64,000 nt of DNA, taken from positions 53,023 through 117,022 of the forward strand of contig JAESQY010000144.1 in the NCBI GenBank assembly GCA_016764915.1, read 5' to 3'. The stretch comes from Aliivibrio sp. Lineage in GTDB: Bacteria > Pseudomonadota > Gammaproteobacteria > Enterobacterales > Vibrionaceae. The position numbers were made by a program, and so were the translations under genes. This document shows, one piece after another, positions 54,941 through 63,147 of this stretch (position 1 is its first letter; every line of letters starts with the position of its first letter). The notes under the pieces were generated by a model. It was given only the letters and a program-made list of their open reading frames with translations, did no database searches and had not been told where the DNA came from.

Positions 54941-56536
54941 CTAAGCTAAACGTTGTTCTAAAGCGTGCGCTAACTCTGTTTCAATTTGGGCAAGTTCGTC
55001 TTCAAAGAAATACTTATCGGTATCAAATGGGGTCAGACAATCGATTTTATTCTCTGTTTCGTTATATTTGGCGTGAAACACACGATCCATCCATTTCATA
55101 TTACGCGCCTCAGTAAACTGCAGGGCAAAGCACTTTTCACCATTGATAATGGACGTACCTAAAATGGCCAATTTACCTGCCGATATCGTCATTGAGATGT
55201 GACGTGAAGGCCGATTAATGGATGCGAGAGAGCGATATATCTTATTAAAAATCTGCTCAATTTTAGCCAATGGTGCCGTATAATAATGGTGCTCACCCGT
55301 TGGACGGGCACAATACATCGAGTGAAACCCAATCGACATCATCCCTAAAACCTCAGCCAGATCGATCCAATTTTGTGCTGATTTATCGACATCAACTTCA
55401 TCATTTTCGTCAGTAAACAGACTGATGTGATGCATAATTGGACTTTGGCTACGCACATTAACACCGTGATTTTGCAGACGTCGAATGGCGGCGATGGTAC
55501 TTGGGTTTAATAACTCACGAGGTGTTGAAAAGTGAGCCATCCAAGCAAGCTGAATCCCGTTATCGCGCAACAATTCAAACAGCTCTAACATCCCTTCATA
55601 TTTTTCACTTAATATCATCTCTGGTTGAAATGTCAGTGAGCGTGTCGCTAAACGTATATTTTTAACATGCAACAGTGATAGGTCTTCAATCAAAGGCATC
55701 ACATACTGCTTTAAACGACTTGCAGGCATGTATCCACCATCACCACCGGTAATCAACAGATCCGTAATTTCTTTGTGTTGGCGGACATAGTCATGAATTT
55801 GCTTAATGTCTTTTTGAATAAACATATCTTCATCACCACGAACTTGCGCATGACGAAAACAGTAGGTGCAGAATGAGAAACAGTTTTGAGTCGTTTTATC
55901 AAAGATGAGCTGACATTGAGGGTATTTGTGCTGCGAGCCATCTAAAAATTCCGTCTCACCATCACTGTTTTCAAACCACGGTTTGTTTAACTGTTGATTA
56001 CCATCATGAGGATTGGTGCGCTCCATGTATTCAACGGCTATCTGAGTTCGTGATTTGGCGTCTGTCGCAGCGACGTAACGTGCCGTCGCTTCTGGTTCAA
56101 TCATTTCTGGTTGTGCAAACACTAATTGGAACACAGAATCTGTCGCATAATCATCCCAATTAATGCTGTTTAAAGAGTGCCGAGTGGCTAAAAATCGATA
56201 CACCTCAACAAAAAATTCGCGCTCAGCAATGTGACCAATTTCAATACCATTCGCAGACAAGATGGCATACACTTCACGAAAACCGGACAGCCCTGAGTAG
56301 TGCTCTTTGCCATGAAATAGAAAGGTTTTACTTTCTAAAAATCCGGAATGTTGTGGGTATGAAGCGTGTAATCGACTTAGAACACCCACAGGCAACAGGT
56401 TCTCTTTTTCAATGGTCTTTTTGATTTCCTGCGAATAGCCATAACGCTGCATGGTATTTTCAACATCAATAGCTGAAACAACTAGGTGTTTTGGGGGAGT
56501 TACGTTAACAACCTCAATCAGTGTCTGTTTACTCAT
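54941..56536 (-). CDS. KamA-like radical SAM/PLP amino acid 2,3-aminomutase, divergent
   Basis: 531 residues, longer than lysine 2,3-aminomutase (about 416). The radical SAM motif is Cys219-x3-Cys223-x2-Cys226 (NCFSFCTYCFRH), then LLITGGDGGYM (residues 260-270), NIRLATRSL, AWMAHFSTPREL and VRSQSPI, in the KamA order. Lys455 (ISAGKLAILG) fits the PLP lysine (Lys337 in the clostridial enzyme). With the same 118-residue offset, the two aspartates that hold the lysine side chain (293, 330) become Arg411 and Ser448, arguing for an acidic substrate. Predicted to move an amino group from C2 to C3; first gene of the operon. Confidence 0.8.
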   Translation of the reverse strand: MSKQTLIEVVNVTPPKHLVVSAIDVENTMQRYGYSQEIKKTIEKENLLPVGVLSRLHASYPQHSGFLESKTFLFHGKEHYSGLSGFREVYAILSANGIEIGHIAEREFFVEVYRFLATRHSLNSINWDDYATDSVFQLVFAQPEMIEPEATARYVAATDAKSRTQIAVEYMERTNPHDGNQQLNKPWFENSDGETEFLDGSQHKYPQCQLIFDKTTQNCFSFCTYCFRHAQVRGDEDMFIQKDIKQIHDYVRQHKEITDLLITGGDGGYMPASRLKQYVMPLIEDLSLLHVKNIRLATRSLTFQPEMILSEKYEGMLELFELLRDNGIQLAWMAHFSTPRELLNPSTIAAIRRLQNHGVNVRSQSPIMHHISLFTDENDEVDVDKSAQNWIDLAEVLGMMSIGFHSMYCARPTGEHHYYTAPLAKIEQIFNKIYRSLASINRPSRHISMTISAGKLAILGTSIINGEKCFALQFTEARNMKWMDRVFHAKYNETENKIDCLTPFDTDKYFFEDELAQIETELAHALEQRLA

Positions 56537-56599
56537 TACATTTATCCTAATGTCATCAAAGAGCAGATAAAGTAACCATACTTATTCTAAGGAAATTAC

Positions 56600-56616
56600 A
56601 GAAATACTATATTTCT
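56600..56616. promoter_or_regulatory. Palindrome in the divergent promoter (possible LysR-regulator site)
   Basis: AGAAATA-CTA-TATTTCT, perfect 7-bp arms with a three-base centre, 64 bases upstream of the aminomutase start. Next to the longer palindrome at 56621-56645, as expected for the second, activation-type site of a LysR regulator. Binding is inference. Confidence 0.4.
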
Positions 56617-56620
56617 ATAA

Positions 56621-56645
56621 TAGGTATAGGTTGAATCTATACCTA
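56621..56645. promoter_or_regulatory. LysR-type recognition palindrome
   Basis: TAGGTATAG-N7-CTATACCTA, perfect 9-bp arms. It contains the T-N11-A arrangement typical of LysR-family sites and lies between the aminomutase operon and the divergent regulator gene, 82 bases before the regulator ATG. Confidence 0.6.
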
Positions 56646-56726
56646 AAGAAGTTTAGATTAAATAATCTTATGGCTAGCGTCACAACACGACATTTGACTG
56701 ACTGACGCTTTAATTGGATAAATACA

Positions 56727-57566
56727 ATGGAACTGCGCTCATTAAAATATTTTCAATCTGTCTATGAGCTCGGCAGTATTAGTGCTGCTGCGCGTAGCTG
56801 TTTCGTTTCCCAACCATCGATAACATCCGCTATTCAGCACCTTGAATCAACGTTAAGTGTGACTCTTTTTGTTCGCCACGCTCGTGGGGTAATCCCTACC
56901 GATGCTGCCAATAAGCTCTACCCAGCAGCAAAAGAGATGACTGATAATGCGAAATCAATCATTAATTTATTCTCACAAGAGACAATGCCAGTCTCTTTAC
57001 GACTGGGTATTATGCGTTCACTTGGCGCACAAAGAATGAGTTACTTACTTAAAGAGATAACCGAAAGAATAGAGAATGTAGAATTAACTCTCGTGGATCC
57101 CGAAGAGCCATGTGATGCACGAGTAGTACTTGCACAATCGGTAACAAGCAGTGAAAGTTTTATTCCTATTTGGCAAGATAAGTATCAATTAGGCGTACCG
57201 ACATCCTGGCCAGTGGCCAAGCAAGCGTCGATTCAGCTTTCTGAATTAGAATCGATGCCCTTTATTAATCGAAACCCTTGCGATGCGTTAGATAAGTTAA
57301 AACTCAGCATGGTTAACCAATCCGTTAACTTCCAACCAAGAGCGAATATCAGAACCATTGAATACTCTTGGCAGCTGGTTTGCGCAGGCATTGGAGCCGC
57401 ACTACTCCCTGATTGGCAAGAGATAGAACAAGCCGATGGCCTCACTCTGCTTCCAATTGCTGGCGTTGAATTAACCAAACATATTGGTTTTGCTTATAAA
57501 GAGAACAAAACCAACTCGCTGCTGATCAAAACAGTGGTTGATATTTGTGATGAGCAAGAGAGCTAG
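56727..57566 (+). CDS. LysR-family transcriptional regulator
   Basis: 279 residues. The N-terminal winged helix-turn-helix is MELRSLKYFQSVYELGSISAAARSCFVSQPSITSAIQHLESTLSVTLFVRH; a substrate-binding domain follows (about 90-279) with VCAGIGAALLPDW near the end. It is divergent from the aminomutase operon with 190 bases between, which hold two palindromes, so it is the likely regulator of that operon and of itself. The inducer would be the operon substrate or an intermediate. Confidence 0.88.
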   Translation: MELRSLKYFQSVYELGSISAAARSCFVSQPSITSAIQHLESTLSVTLFVRHARGVIPTDAANKLYPAAKEMTDNAKSIINLFSQETMPVSLRLGIMRSLGAQRMSYLLKEITERIENVELTLVDPEEPCDARVVLAQSVTSSESFIPIWQDKYQLGVPTSWPVAKQASIQLSELESMPFINRNPCDALDKLKLSMVNQSVNFQPRANIRTIEYSWQLVCAGIGAALLPDWQEIEQADGLTLLPIAGVELTKHIGFAYKENKTNSLLIKTVVDICDEQES

Positions 57567-57637
57567 AGAGCTAGATTACTCCAATCAACTTTGATGTACT
57601 GCTTATTTTGCTAACACATCCATTCATTCTCGCATTT

Positions 57638-57654
57638 AGTGGCTAATAGCTATT
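57638..57654. promoter_or_regulatory. 17-bp repeat, copy 2 (possible operator)
   Basis: agtggctaatagctatt, identical to 554-570 and in the same orientation relative to the downstream plus-strand gene, 98 bases before the trpB start. See the copy at 554. Confidence 0.35.
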
Positions 57655-57751
57655 GGTCGATAGTTCACTCTGCGATATATTGGTTAGGTGTATAAATAAT
57701 GAACATAATAAATGAAAAAATACCGATAAATTAATTATATAGAGAGGTTCT

Positions 57752-58954
57752 ATGAGCAAGTTCGAATTCGCACCTATGCCAGACGATCAAGGTTACTTTG
57801 GTGAGTATGGCGGTCAGATCATTCCCCCTGAGTTAAAGGGTGCAATGGATGAAATTAATCAAGCCTACGAAGAGATTCGACACACTCAAGAGTTTCAAGA
57901 TGAGCTCATGGAGCTATATCAAGACTACGTAGGCCGACCAAGTCCTATTTATCACGCAAAACGACTCAGCGATAAAATCGGCGGCGCTCAAATTTATCTA
58001 AAACGTGAAGATCTTAACCACACCGGTGCTCACAAAATCAATCACTGCTTGGGTGAGGCTTTACTTGCCAGGTATATGAACAAAAAGAAAGTGATTGCCG
58101 AAACAGGTGCGGGTCAACACGGTGTGGCACTCGCGACGGCCTGTGCGTTGGTTGGCATACCTTGTGAAATTCATATGGGTCAAGTCGACATCGAAAAAGA
58201 GCACCCTAACGTCACTAAAATGAAGATCTTAGGCTGCAAATTAGTCCCTGTAACTCAGGGAACCGCAACTCTAAAAGATGCGGTTGACAGTGCCTTTGTC
58301 GAGTATCTGAACAATCCAAAAGATTATCTCTACGCTATCGGCTCTGTTGTTGGTCCGCACCCTTTCCCTAAAATGGTCCGTGATTTCCAAAGCATTATCG
58401 GCCGTGAAGCACGAGAGCAGTTTCAGCAAAAATTCAATAAACTCCCTGACATCATTACCGCTTGTGTGGGTGGTGGCTCTAACGCCATGGGACTATTTAC
58501 GGCATTTTTAGATGACAGTGACGTGAAAATTGTGGGTGTCGAACCTGCAGGAAAAGGTCTTGATACTAAAGATCACTCTGCCACTCTCACTTTGGGTACT
58601 CCTGGTGCGATTCATGGATTCAAATGCTATGTACTTCAAGATGAAGCCGGTGAGCCACTTCCCGTTCACTCCATCGCTTCTGGTTTAGATTATCCAGGTG
58701 TGGGGCCTCAGCACTGTTATCTTAAAGATATTGATCGTGTTCACTACCATTCTGTGACCGATGACGAGTGCTTAGATGCCTTTATGACACTATCACGCGT
58801 TGAAGGGATTATTCCAGCTCTTGAAAGTGCCCATGCCGTCGCTTGGGCGATGCGAGAAGCCGCAACACTACCAAAAGATGTGCAGATCTTAGTTAATTTG
58901 TCAGGAAGAGGTGACAAAGACGCCGACTATGTGGCAGACAAGCTTGGTCTTTAA
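57752..58954 (+). CDS. trpB: Tryptophan synthase beta chain, orphan copy
   Basis: 400 residues of the TrpB1 type. PLP lysine is Lys95 ([11 protein letters not shown]), the catalytic glutamate Glu117 ([14 protein letters not shown]), the phosphate loop [10 protein letters not shown] and the pyridine-binding serine in [24 protein letters not shown] and [14 protein letters not shown] are standard. TrpB joins indole and serine to tryptophan, normally with TrpA. No trpA or other trp gene is adjacent, and an independent terminator follows, so this is probably a second copy for indole salvage or an altered reaction. AGAGAGG precedes the ATG. Confidence 0.85.
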   Translation: MSKFEFAPMPDDQGYFGEYGGQIIPPELKGAMDEINQAYEEIRHTQEFQDELMELYQDYVGRPSPIYHAKRLSDKIGGAQIYLKREDLNHTGAHKINHCLGEALLARYMNKKKVIAETGAGQHGVALATACALVGIPCEIHMGQVDIEKEHPNVTKMKILGCKLVPVTQGTATLKDAVDSAFVEYLNNPKDYLYAIGSVVGPHPFPKMVRDFQSIIGREAREQFQQKFNKLPDIITACVGGGSNAMGLFTAFLDDSDVKIVGVEPAGKGLDTKDHSATLTLGTPGAIHGFKCYVLQDEAGEPLPVHSIASGLDYPGVGPQHCYLKDIDRVHYHSVTDDECLDAFMTLSRVEGIIPALESAHAVAWAMREAATLPKDVQILVNLSGRGDKDADYVADKLGL

Positions 58955-58986
58955 AGCTTAACCATTAATTCAAAATAACCAAGCCT

Positions 58987-59015
58987 AACGGGACGAAGCA
59001 ATGCTTTGTCCCGTT
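58987..59015 (+). terminator. Terminator after trpB
   Basis: AACGGGACGAAGC pairs with GCTTTGTCCCGTT (13 bp, one G-T) around a three-base loop, then TTCCTTAATT. It starts 32 bases after the trpB stop and could also serve the convergent gene weakly. Confidence 0.7.
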
Positions 59016-59031
59016 TCCTTAATTCAATCGG

Positions 59032-59403
59032 CTAACTTTCTCTACGACTAAGCCACTTCAAACCAACATATAAGCCAAGCCAAATGACCATGCGTAAAGA
59101 CATAGCTCGTAGGCTGTCCACCGCAATAAGGTGCTCTCCACTATTCAGCAAATAGAGGGCGATTAATACTATGACGTTGAGAGAAAATATCACGGCGGCC
59201 AAATACTGGCTCTGTTTAAGGTTACGCCAAATCAATAGACCCGCGAAAACATAAACTCCGCCCATTACGGTGTTATAGATCAGCAGCGGTCGATAGACGG
59301 TATAGCCAGGGTCAACCCCAAAGAGGACACTGGTACCAACTGCCAGTGTGACAATGCCGAATAATACAGCGACTAAACTAATGGTGACTTTGAGGAACTT
59401 CAT
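59032..59403 (-). CDS. Small four-helix membrane protein, unknown
   Basis: 123 residues with four hydrophobic segments (about 5-27, 42-60, 68-88 and 100-116) and few polar residues apart from the ends. No family recognised; resembles many uncharacterised gammaproteobacterial membrane proteins. Alone in its direction, convergent with trpB. Confidence 0.5.
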   Translation of the reverse strand: MKFLKVTISLVAVLFGIVTLAVGTSVLFGVDPGYTVYRPLLIYNTVMGGVYVFAGLLIWRNLKQSQYLAAVIFSLNVIVLIALYLLNSGEHLIAVDSLRAMSLRMVIWLGLYVGLKWLSRRES

Positions 59404-59647
59404 ATGACTATCCTTATTTGTTATTAAGGCAGTTGTGAATACATCTAATGACTTTGTGTTTCTTTTTTATAATTGTGAATGATACCAGTGCTGACGCCTA
59501 TATTACTAACATTAGCAAACCATTTTCTCAAATATGGACACTTCATCGAAGCTTCATCTCAATATAAAAAACCATAGGAATTATCATTCAACGCTGTATC
59601 ATCCTTCTATTTTAGTAGCTGTCATAAAGTAGAAGTGGGTTGTTTCA

Positions 59648-60343
59648 ATGTGGTTAAATGATAAGAAAATAAGCAATTCTGCACTATCGGCATATCGAGT
59701 ATCTTTATTGGAAAGTTGTCCTAATCATATCGTTATCGACAACTTATTCAATCCTTCCAAACTCGATGAAATAGCCTCTCTATTACAGCAATCTCATCAA
59801 TGGAAAACTCAACAACATACCTATTCAGCTCTGTATGTCGATGGTGCCCAATGGGAAAATGCCACTCCAGAGCAGCGCTTTGTACAAAGAGATGTGTGGT
59901 GTCGAGAAACGATAGATTCAAATAATGCCAACTCAAGTATTGCGCACGATTTCTTGTCATATCTACGCAGTGACGATTTCATGTCAGTACTGTCCCGAAT
60001 TTTCAATGTGCAAATAACTGATATGAATGTGGAAGATCCTGAGATTAATACCAACTACTTCCGCTTAGGTGCATCTGACTTTGTTGAGCAACATGCGGAT
60101 GACTCACCCGGCCGAGAAGTGTGTATGTTGATATACCTTAATAAGGCCTGGAGCGACAATTCAGGTGGCGAACTTGTTTTCATCGGTGAAAATGAAGAGT
60201 CAGTCAGTATTTCACCGCTATTTAATCGTTGTGTACTGTTTGACCCATCCTCTAATGGTTCTGAGCACTGGGTGAATAGATTAAACGCTGAATATTCAGA
60301 TCAATACCGCTATAACATCACGAGTTGGTACTGGTCTGAGTGA
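59648..60343 (+). CDS. 2-oxoglutarate/Fe(II) oxygenase, prolyl 4-hydroxylase-like
   Basis: 231 residues with the double-stranded beta-helix iron triad: His149-x-Asp151 in FVEQHADDSPGRE and His207 in NGSEHWVNR, and Arg221 as the likely 2-oxoglutarate ligand (SDQYRYNITSWYW). YLNKAWSDNSGGELVF is the typical core strand pair of prolyl hydroxylase-like enzymes. Substrate unknown; bacterial relatives hydroxylate protein residues or small molecules. Monocistronic, convergent with the GNAT gene. Confidence 0.78.
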   Translation: MWLNDKKISNSALSAYRVSLLESCPNHIVIDNLFNPSKLDEIASLLQQSHQWKTQQHTYSALYVDGAQWENATPEQRFVQRDVWCRETIDSNNANSSIAHDFLSYLRSDDFMSVLSRIFNVQITDMNVEDPEINTNYFRLGASDFVEQHADDSPGREVCMLIYLNKAWSDNSGGELVFIGENEESVSISPLFNRCVLFDPSSNGSEHWVNRLNAEYSDQYRYNITSWYWSE

Positions 60344-60352
60344 TATATTTTG

Positions 60353-60880
60353 TTATTGATTTTCTATCAATGGCTTAATATCATCCCAAACATACCAGAA
60401 TGTTGGAACAACGCTGCCATCGGGAGCATTCCAAACACCATCTTTACAATTACGGGTGCCTAAACGTTTATAAAAAGCTTGAGCATGTGTATTACTTTGG
60501 CTCACTAATAAGCATAAGCCTTCATCTGGCTGTTGCTCAAAGCACCAGCGAGCACCGTTGAGCAGTAGTGATTTACCGATGCCCTTTGAATGGTGATTTT
60601 TACTCACATGTAAATTGTCTAAGTACGAACCAAAATCGGGATTTTCACCGGAGTAAAAGCAGGCAAAACCAACAGTCTCACCGTCAATTTGCGCGATCGC
60701 TACATACTGATTTGGTACTGGATTAATAAATCGCGACTTCCACATTTCTTCTCGTTCATTTGAAACTAATTCTGCCAAGTATTTTTCATTCAATTCGTTT
60801 TTATAAGTATCACGCCAGCTCGCAGCATGAATACCAGCGATTTTGGGTGCATCGGCTATTGTGGCTTCCCTTACTATCAT
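60353..60880 (-). CDS. GNAT acetyltransferase
   Basis: 175-residue N-acetyltransferase. IVREATIADAPKIAGIHAASWRDTYKNELNEKYLAEL is the standard start, NLHVSKNHHSKGIGKSLLLNGARW the acetyl-CoA loop (Q/RxxGxG/A type), and VSQSNTHAQAFYKRLG the last conserved block. Substrate unknown. Ten bases from the oxygenase stop, convergent. Confidence 0.82.
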   Translation of the reverse strand: MIVREATIADAPKIAGIHAASWRDTYKNELNEKYLAELVSNEREEMWKSRFINPVPNQYVAIAQIDGETVGFACFYSGENPDFGSYLDNLHVSKNHHSKGIGKSLLLNGARWCFEQQPDEGLCLLVSQSNTHAQAFYKRLGTRNCKDGVWNAPDGSVVPTFWYVWDDIKPLIENQ

Positions 60881-61067
60881 ATCGATCTCATGTCCTTTTT
60901 AATGACTGAAATAGCTTGCTTTGCCTTATTACCCTGCACCAAAAACACAACAAGAGATTGATAATATAAATGATTTTGATGCATGGGCAGCAGGATTTTA
61001 GAGTGTTACGCATAACTGAACAGCACAGGTTCAACTTAACCGTTTAGCAAGAGATTAAGAGCCAAAT

Positions 61068-61349
61068 TTACAAGATTGTGACACCCTCAATTTCGATGAC
61101 AGAATTGACATTAGCTCTCTCAATGATTTTCAGTAATGTTGTTTGGATTAGCTCATTGTCTCTAATTTCAGTTTCACAAGAGAAATGTTCCTCTTGCGCG
61201 CTGTCACCCTCACCTAGCATAAATTGAACAACCACTTCTGTTGCACAATCTTTGGTGTTTCCATAATACGTTAAAGTGATTTTTGGGTATCCATTGAAGC
61301 CTTTTTTGACCTGTTTAGCGATTCGTTTCTTAGCTTTATCCAAATTCAT
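61068..61349 (-). CDS. Small hypothetical protein
   Basis: 93 residues, soluble, no family recognised. Basic N-terminus (LDKAKKRIAKQVKKGF), a central ITLTYYGNTKDCATEVVVQFML, then an acidic half. Two cysteines (about 33 and 57). GGAAG precedes the ATG. Its small size, isolation and position beside cassette-like genes make it a possible integron cassette gene, but I could not define an attC beside it. Confidence 0.5.
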   Translation of the reverse strand: MNLDKAKKRIAKQVKKGFNGYPKITLTYYGNTKDCATEVVVQFMLGEGDSAQEEHFSCETEIRDNELIQTTLLKIIERANVNSVIEIEGVTIL

Positions 61350-61613
61350 ACAACTTCCTTTTTCACTGCCAAACTGGAGAGAAAGATAGATATAATAACT
61401 CCCACGAGGTGCTAGCCTCCATTATCGCGAGTTAGCGGCTAACATGAACAAACATAGCATACTTTTCATGGATTTAAATACACTCATTAAGGTCATTTAC
61501 GTTTAATAGCACGTAATGCGGGGTTTTTCTTTAGGCTGTATTCCCAGATTAAACTGACACAATGTGGAATGAAAATAGCGCCAGAAATTAATTATTGACG
61601 CCATAGTCGTTTA

Positions 61614-61946
61614 TTATACGTTTCTTGGTGCAAACATAATAATTGCCATACCCACTAATGCAACGAAACCACCAATAAGATCCCACATTGTAGGCTTCAC
61701 ACCATCAACGCCCCAAAGCCATAATATTGCAACAAAAATGTACACACCACCATATGCAGCATAAACACGACCCGCCGCAGCTGGATGAAGAGTCAGCAGC
61801 CAAGCAAATATTGCAAGACTTATCGCGGATGGAATTAGAAGCAATATACTTTTATCTTGCTTAAGCCAAAGATATGGCAAATAACAGCCAACAATTTCAG
61901 CGATGGCTGTAACCGCAAAAAGAGCGATTGTTTTTAATTCAAACAT
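61614..61946 (-). CDS. ynfA: YnfA-family (UPF0060) membrane protein
   Basis: 110 residues with four membrane helices, small-multidrug-resistance-like. [49 protein letters not shown] and [24 protein letters not shown] are the conserved family blocks. Function uncertain; some members are reported to give mild drug efflux. GTAGGAG precedes the ATG, which lies 16 bases beyond an attC-like site, so it looks like the gene of an integron cassette. Confidence 0.85.
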   Translation of the reverse strand: MFELKTIALFAVTAIAEIVGCYLPYLWLKQDKSILLLIPSAISLAIFAWLLTLHPAAAGRVYAAYGGVYIFVAILWLWGVDGVKPTMWDLIGGFVALVGMAIIMFAPRNV

Positions 61947-61961
61947 AGTACTCCTACAATT

Positions 61962-62006
61962 GCCTAACGCCTCACTAAGGGACGAGTAAGCGAACCAACG
62001 GTTACA
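61962..62006 (-). other. attC-like site A (end of HD hydrolase cassette)
   Basis: Read on the minus strand it begins at the TAAC overlapping the HD gene stop and ends with CCCTTAGTGAGGCGTTAGGC, where GTTAGGC fits the GTTRRRY core perfectly and the preceding bases resemble the end of Vibrio cassette repeats. An internal hairpin (CTTACT with AGTGAG) is possible, but the full arm pairing is weak, so it may be shortened. Confidence 0.5.
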
Positions 62007-62583
62007 AGTCCTGCTCTAGTGACTTGTTGAACGAAGCTTCTTCATATTTTTGATACTCGTCAATTTTATGACCGAGCCTTACAGCTAGAAAATTATTGGC
62101 TTCGCCTAATTCCTTTAATATTGCAATGGCTTCATTCTTATATTTTGTTATCTTAGCCTTATTCCAATGCTTTGGTGGCGGCTGCAAATTTGTAATTCTG
62201 TCTGATAATTTAACCATCCAAATTTCTTTAGGTTCATTTTTAATTCTGTGAAGGCTATCAGCCATTTGCTCTTCTTTAGTAGGGAAATTCTTATTTTTAG
62301 ATAGGGCCATCACGCCCCTAGCAACATTACTCCCAAACTCTTTTTCCAACCCTTCAAATGAGATCTCTGTATCTTCAATGGTGTCATGTAATAACGCACA
62401 TAAAACCAATAAATCTGGCGAAGAAATCTCATCACTTTGAGCTATTGCACCCATCGCCTCCATTGCAACAAGCCCTATATGGTTAATGTAAGGGATATTT
62501 GTTCCTGGCACCAACTGCCCATCATGAGCAGCCGAAGCGTAGTTCCATGCTTTTATATATGTATCTTGATTCCAAGTAGCCAT
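62002..62583 (-). CDS. HD-domain phosphohydrolase, SpoT/MESH1-like
   Basis: 193 residues resembling the hydrolase domain of SpoT and small MESH1-type (p)ppGpp hydrolases: [33 protein letters not shown] supplies the first His, [26 protein letters not shown] the HD pair plus the ED, and [19 protein letters not shown] the distal Asp. No synthetase domain. It could hydrolyse an alarmone or another nucleotide. Bounded by attC-like sites at 61962 and 62606, so probably an integron cassette gene. Confidence 0.8.
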   Translation of the reverse strand: MATWNQDTYIKAWNYASAAHDGQLVPGTNIPYINHIGLVAMEAMGAIAQSDEISSPDLLVLCALLHDTIEDTEISFEGLEKEFGSNVARGVMALSKNKNFPTKEEQMADSLHRIKNEPKEIWMVKLSDRITNLQPPPKHWNKAKITKYKNEAIAILKELGEANNFLAVRLGHKIDEYQKYEEASFNKSLEQDL

Positions 62584-62605
62584 TACAACCTCAATTTACT
62601 GTGAA

Positions 62606-62675
62606 CCCTAACGCCCCCATAAGCGGTGAGCAATACTGACACAATTGCGAATCTGACTTTATGGGTTTGTTAGCA
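62606..62675 (-). other. attC-like site B (end of HPP cassette)
   Basis: On the minus strand it runs from GCTAACAAACCCATAAAG, overlapping the HPP stop, to CTTATGGGGGCGTTAGGG. The outer CTAAC/GTTAG and inner CCCATAAAG/CTTATGGG arms pair with one extrahelical base, the hallmark of folded attC sites; about 34 bases separate the arms. The HD gene starts 22 bases further on. Confidence 0.6.
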
Positions 62676-63125
62676 CTTTACCACAAATCTATCTTGAAAC
62701 ATTTGCATTATCTTTCCCATTAAAACGATGATTACAGTACCAATTAAAACAGGCGTTACTAAAAATAACCAGCTTTGTCCTGCCATCATAATGAGTAACG
62801 GATTAGCTCCTGCTGGTGGATGCGTGGTTTTTGTTAACAACATTGCGCTGACTCCTAGACCGGTTGCTATAGCTAAGTCTATGTGAGATACACCTATAAA
62901 TTGAACAAAGAACACACCAATAAAGGCGGTAATTAAATGGCCTAATATTACATTTTTGGGTTGTGCTAATGGACTTTTAGGTAAACCAAAAACAAGCACC
63001 GCTGTCGCACCAAAAGGAGCCATAATCAATGTTGCATTTGAAAATGTAGCCTCAAAGTATAACAGCAAACCAATTGTGACTGAGGCACCAAGCCCTGCAA
63101 TTAACGGCAAAACAAATTTATTCAT
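62670..63125 (-). CDS. HPP-family membrane protein
   Basis: About 151 residues with four to five membrane helices. The family name motif is present as KTTHPPAGANPLLIMMAG, and MAPFGATAVLVFGLPKSPLAQPKNVILGH is the second conserved block. Some HPP proteins have been linked to nitrite transport in plastids; bacterial roles are unclear. I prefer the ATG at 63125 (after GGGGG) to the frame start at 63152, which would place the start inside the operator region. Divergent from a TetR gene that probably represses it. Confidence 0.75.
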   Translation of the reverse strand: MNKFVLPLIAGLGASVTIGLLLYFEATFSNATLIMAPFGATAVLVFGLPKSPLAQPKNVILGHLITAFIGVFFVQFIGVSHIDLAIATGLGVSAMLLTKTTHPPAGANPLLIMMAGQSWLFLVTPVLIGTVIIVLMGKIMQMFQDRFVVKC

Positions 63126-63147
63126 ATAAACCCCCAAAACAAAAAAG

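Noticed and set aside
57699..57734. 11-codon leader-like frame upstream of trpB
   Set aside because: Contains no Trp codons and no alternative stem-loops were evident, so attenuation is not supported.
61374..61460. GTTAGC-G-GCTAAC palindrome (about 61424-61436) as a further attC
   Set aside because: Has core-like GTTAG/CTAAC sequences but directly adjacent, without the arms and spacing of an attC; left unassigned.
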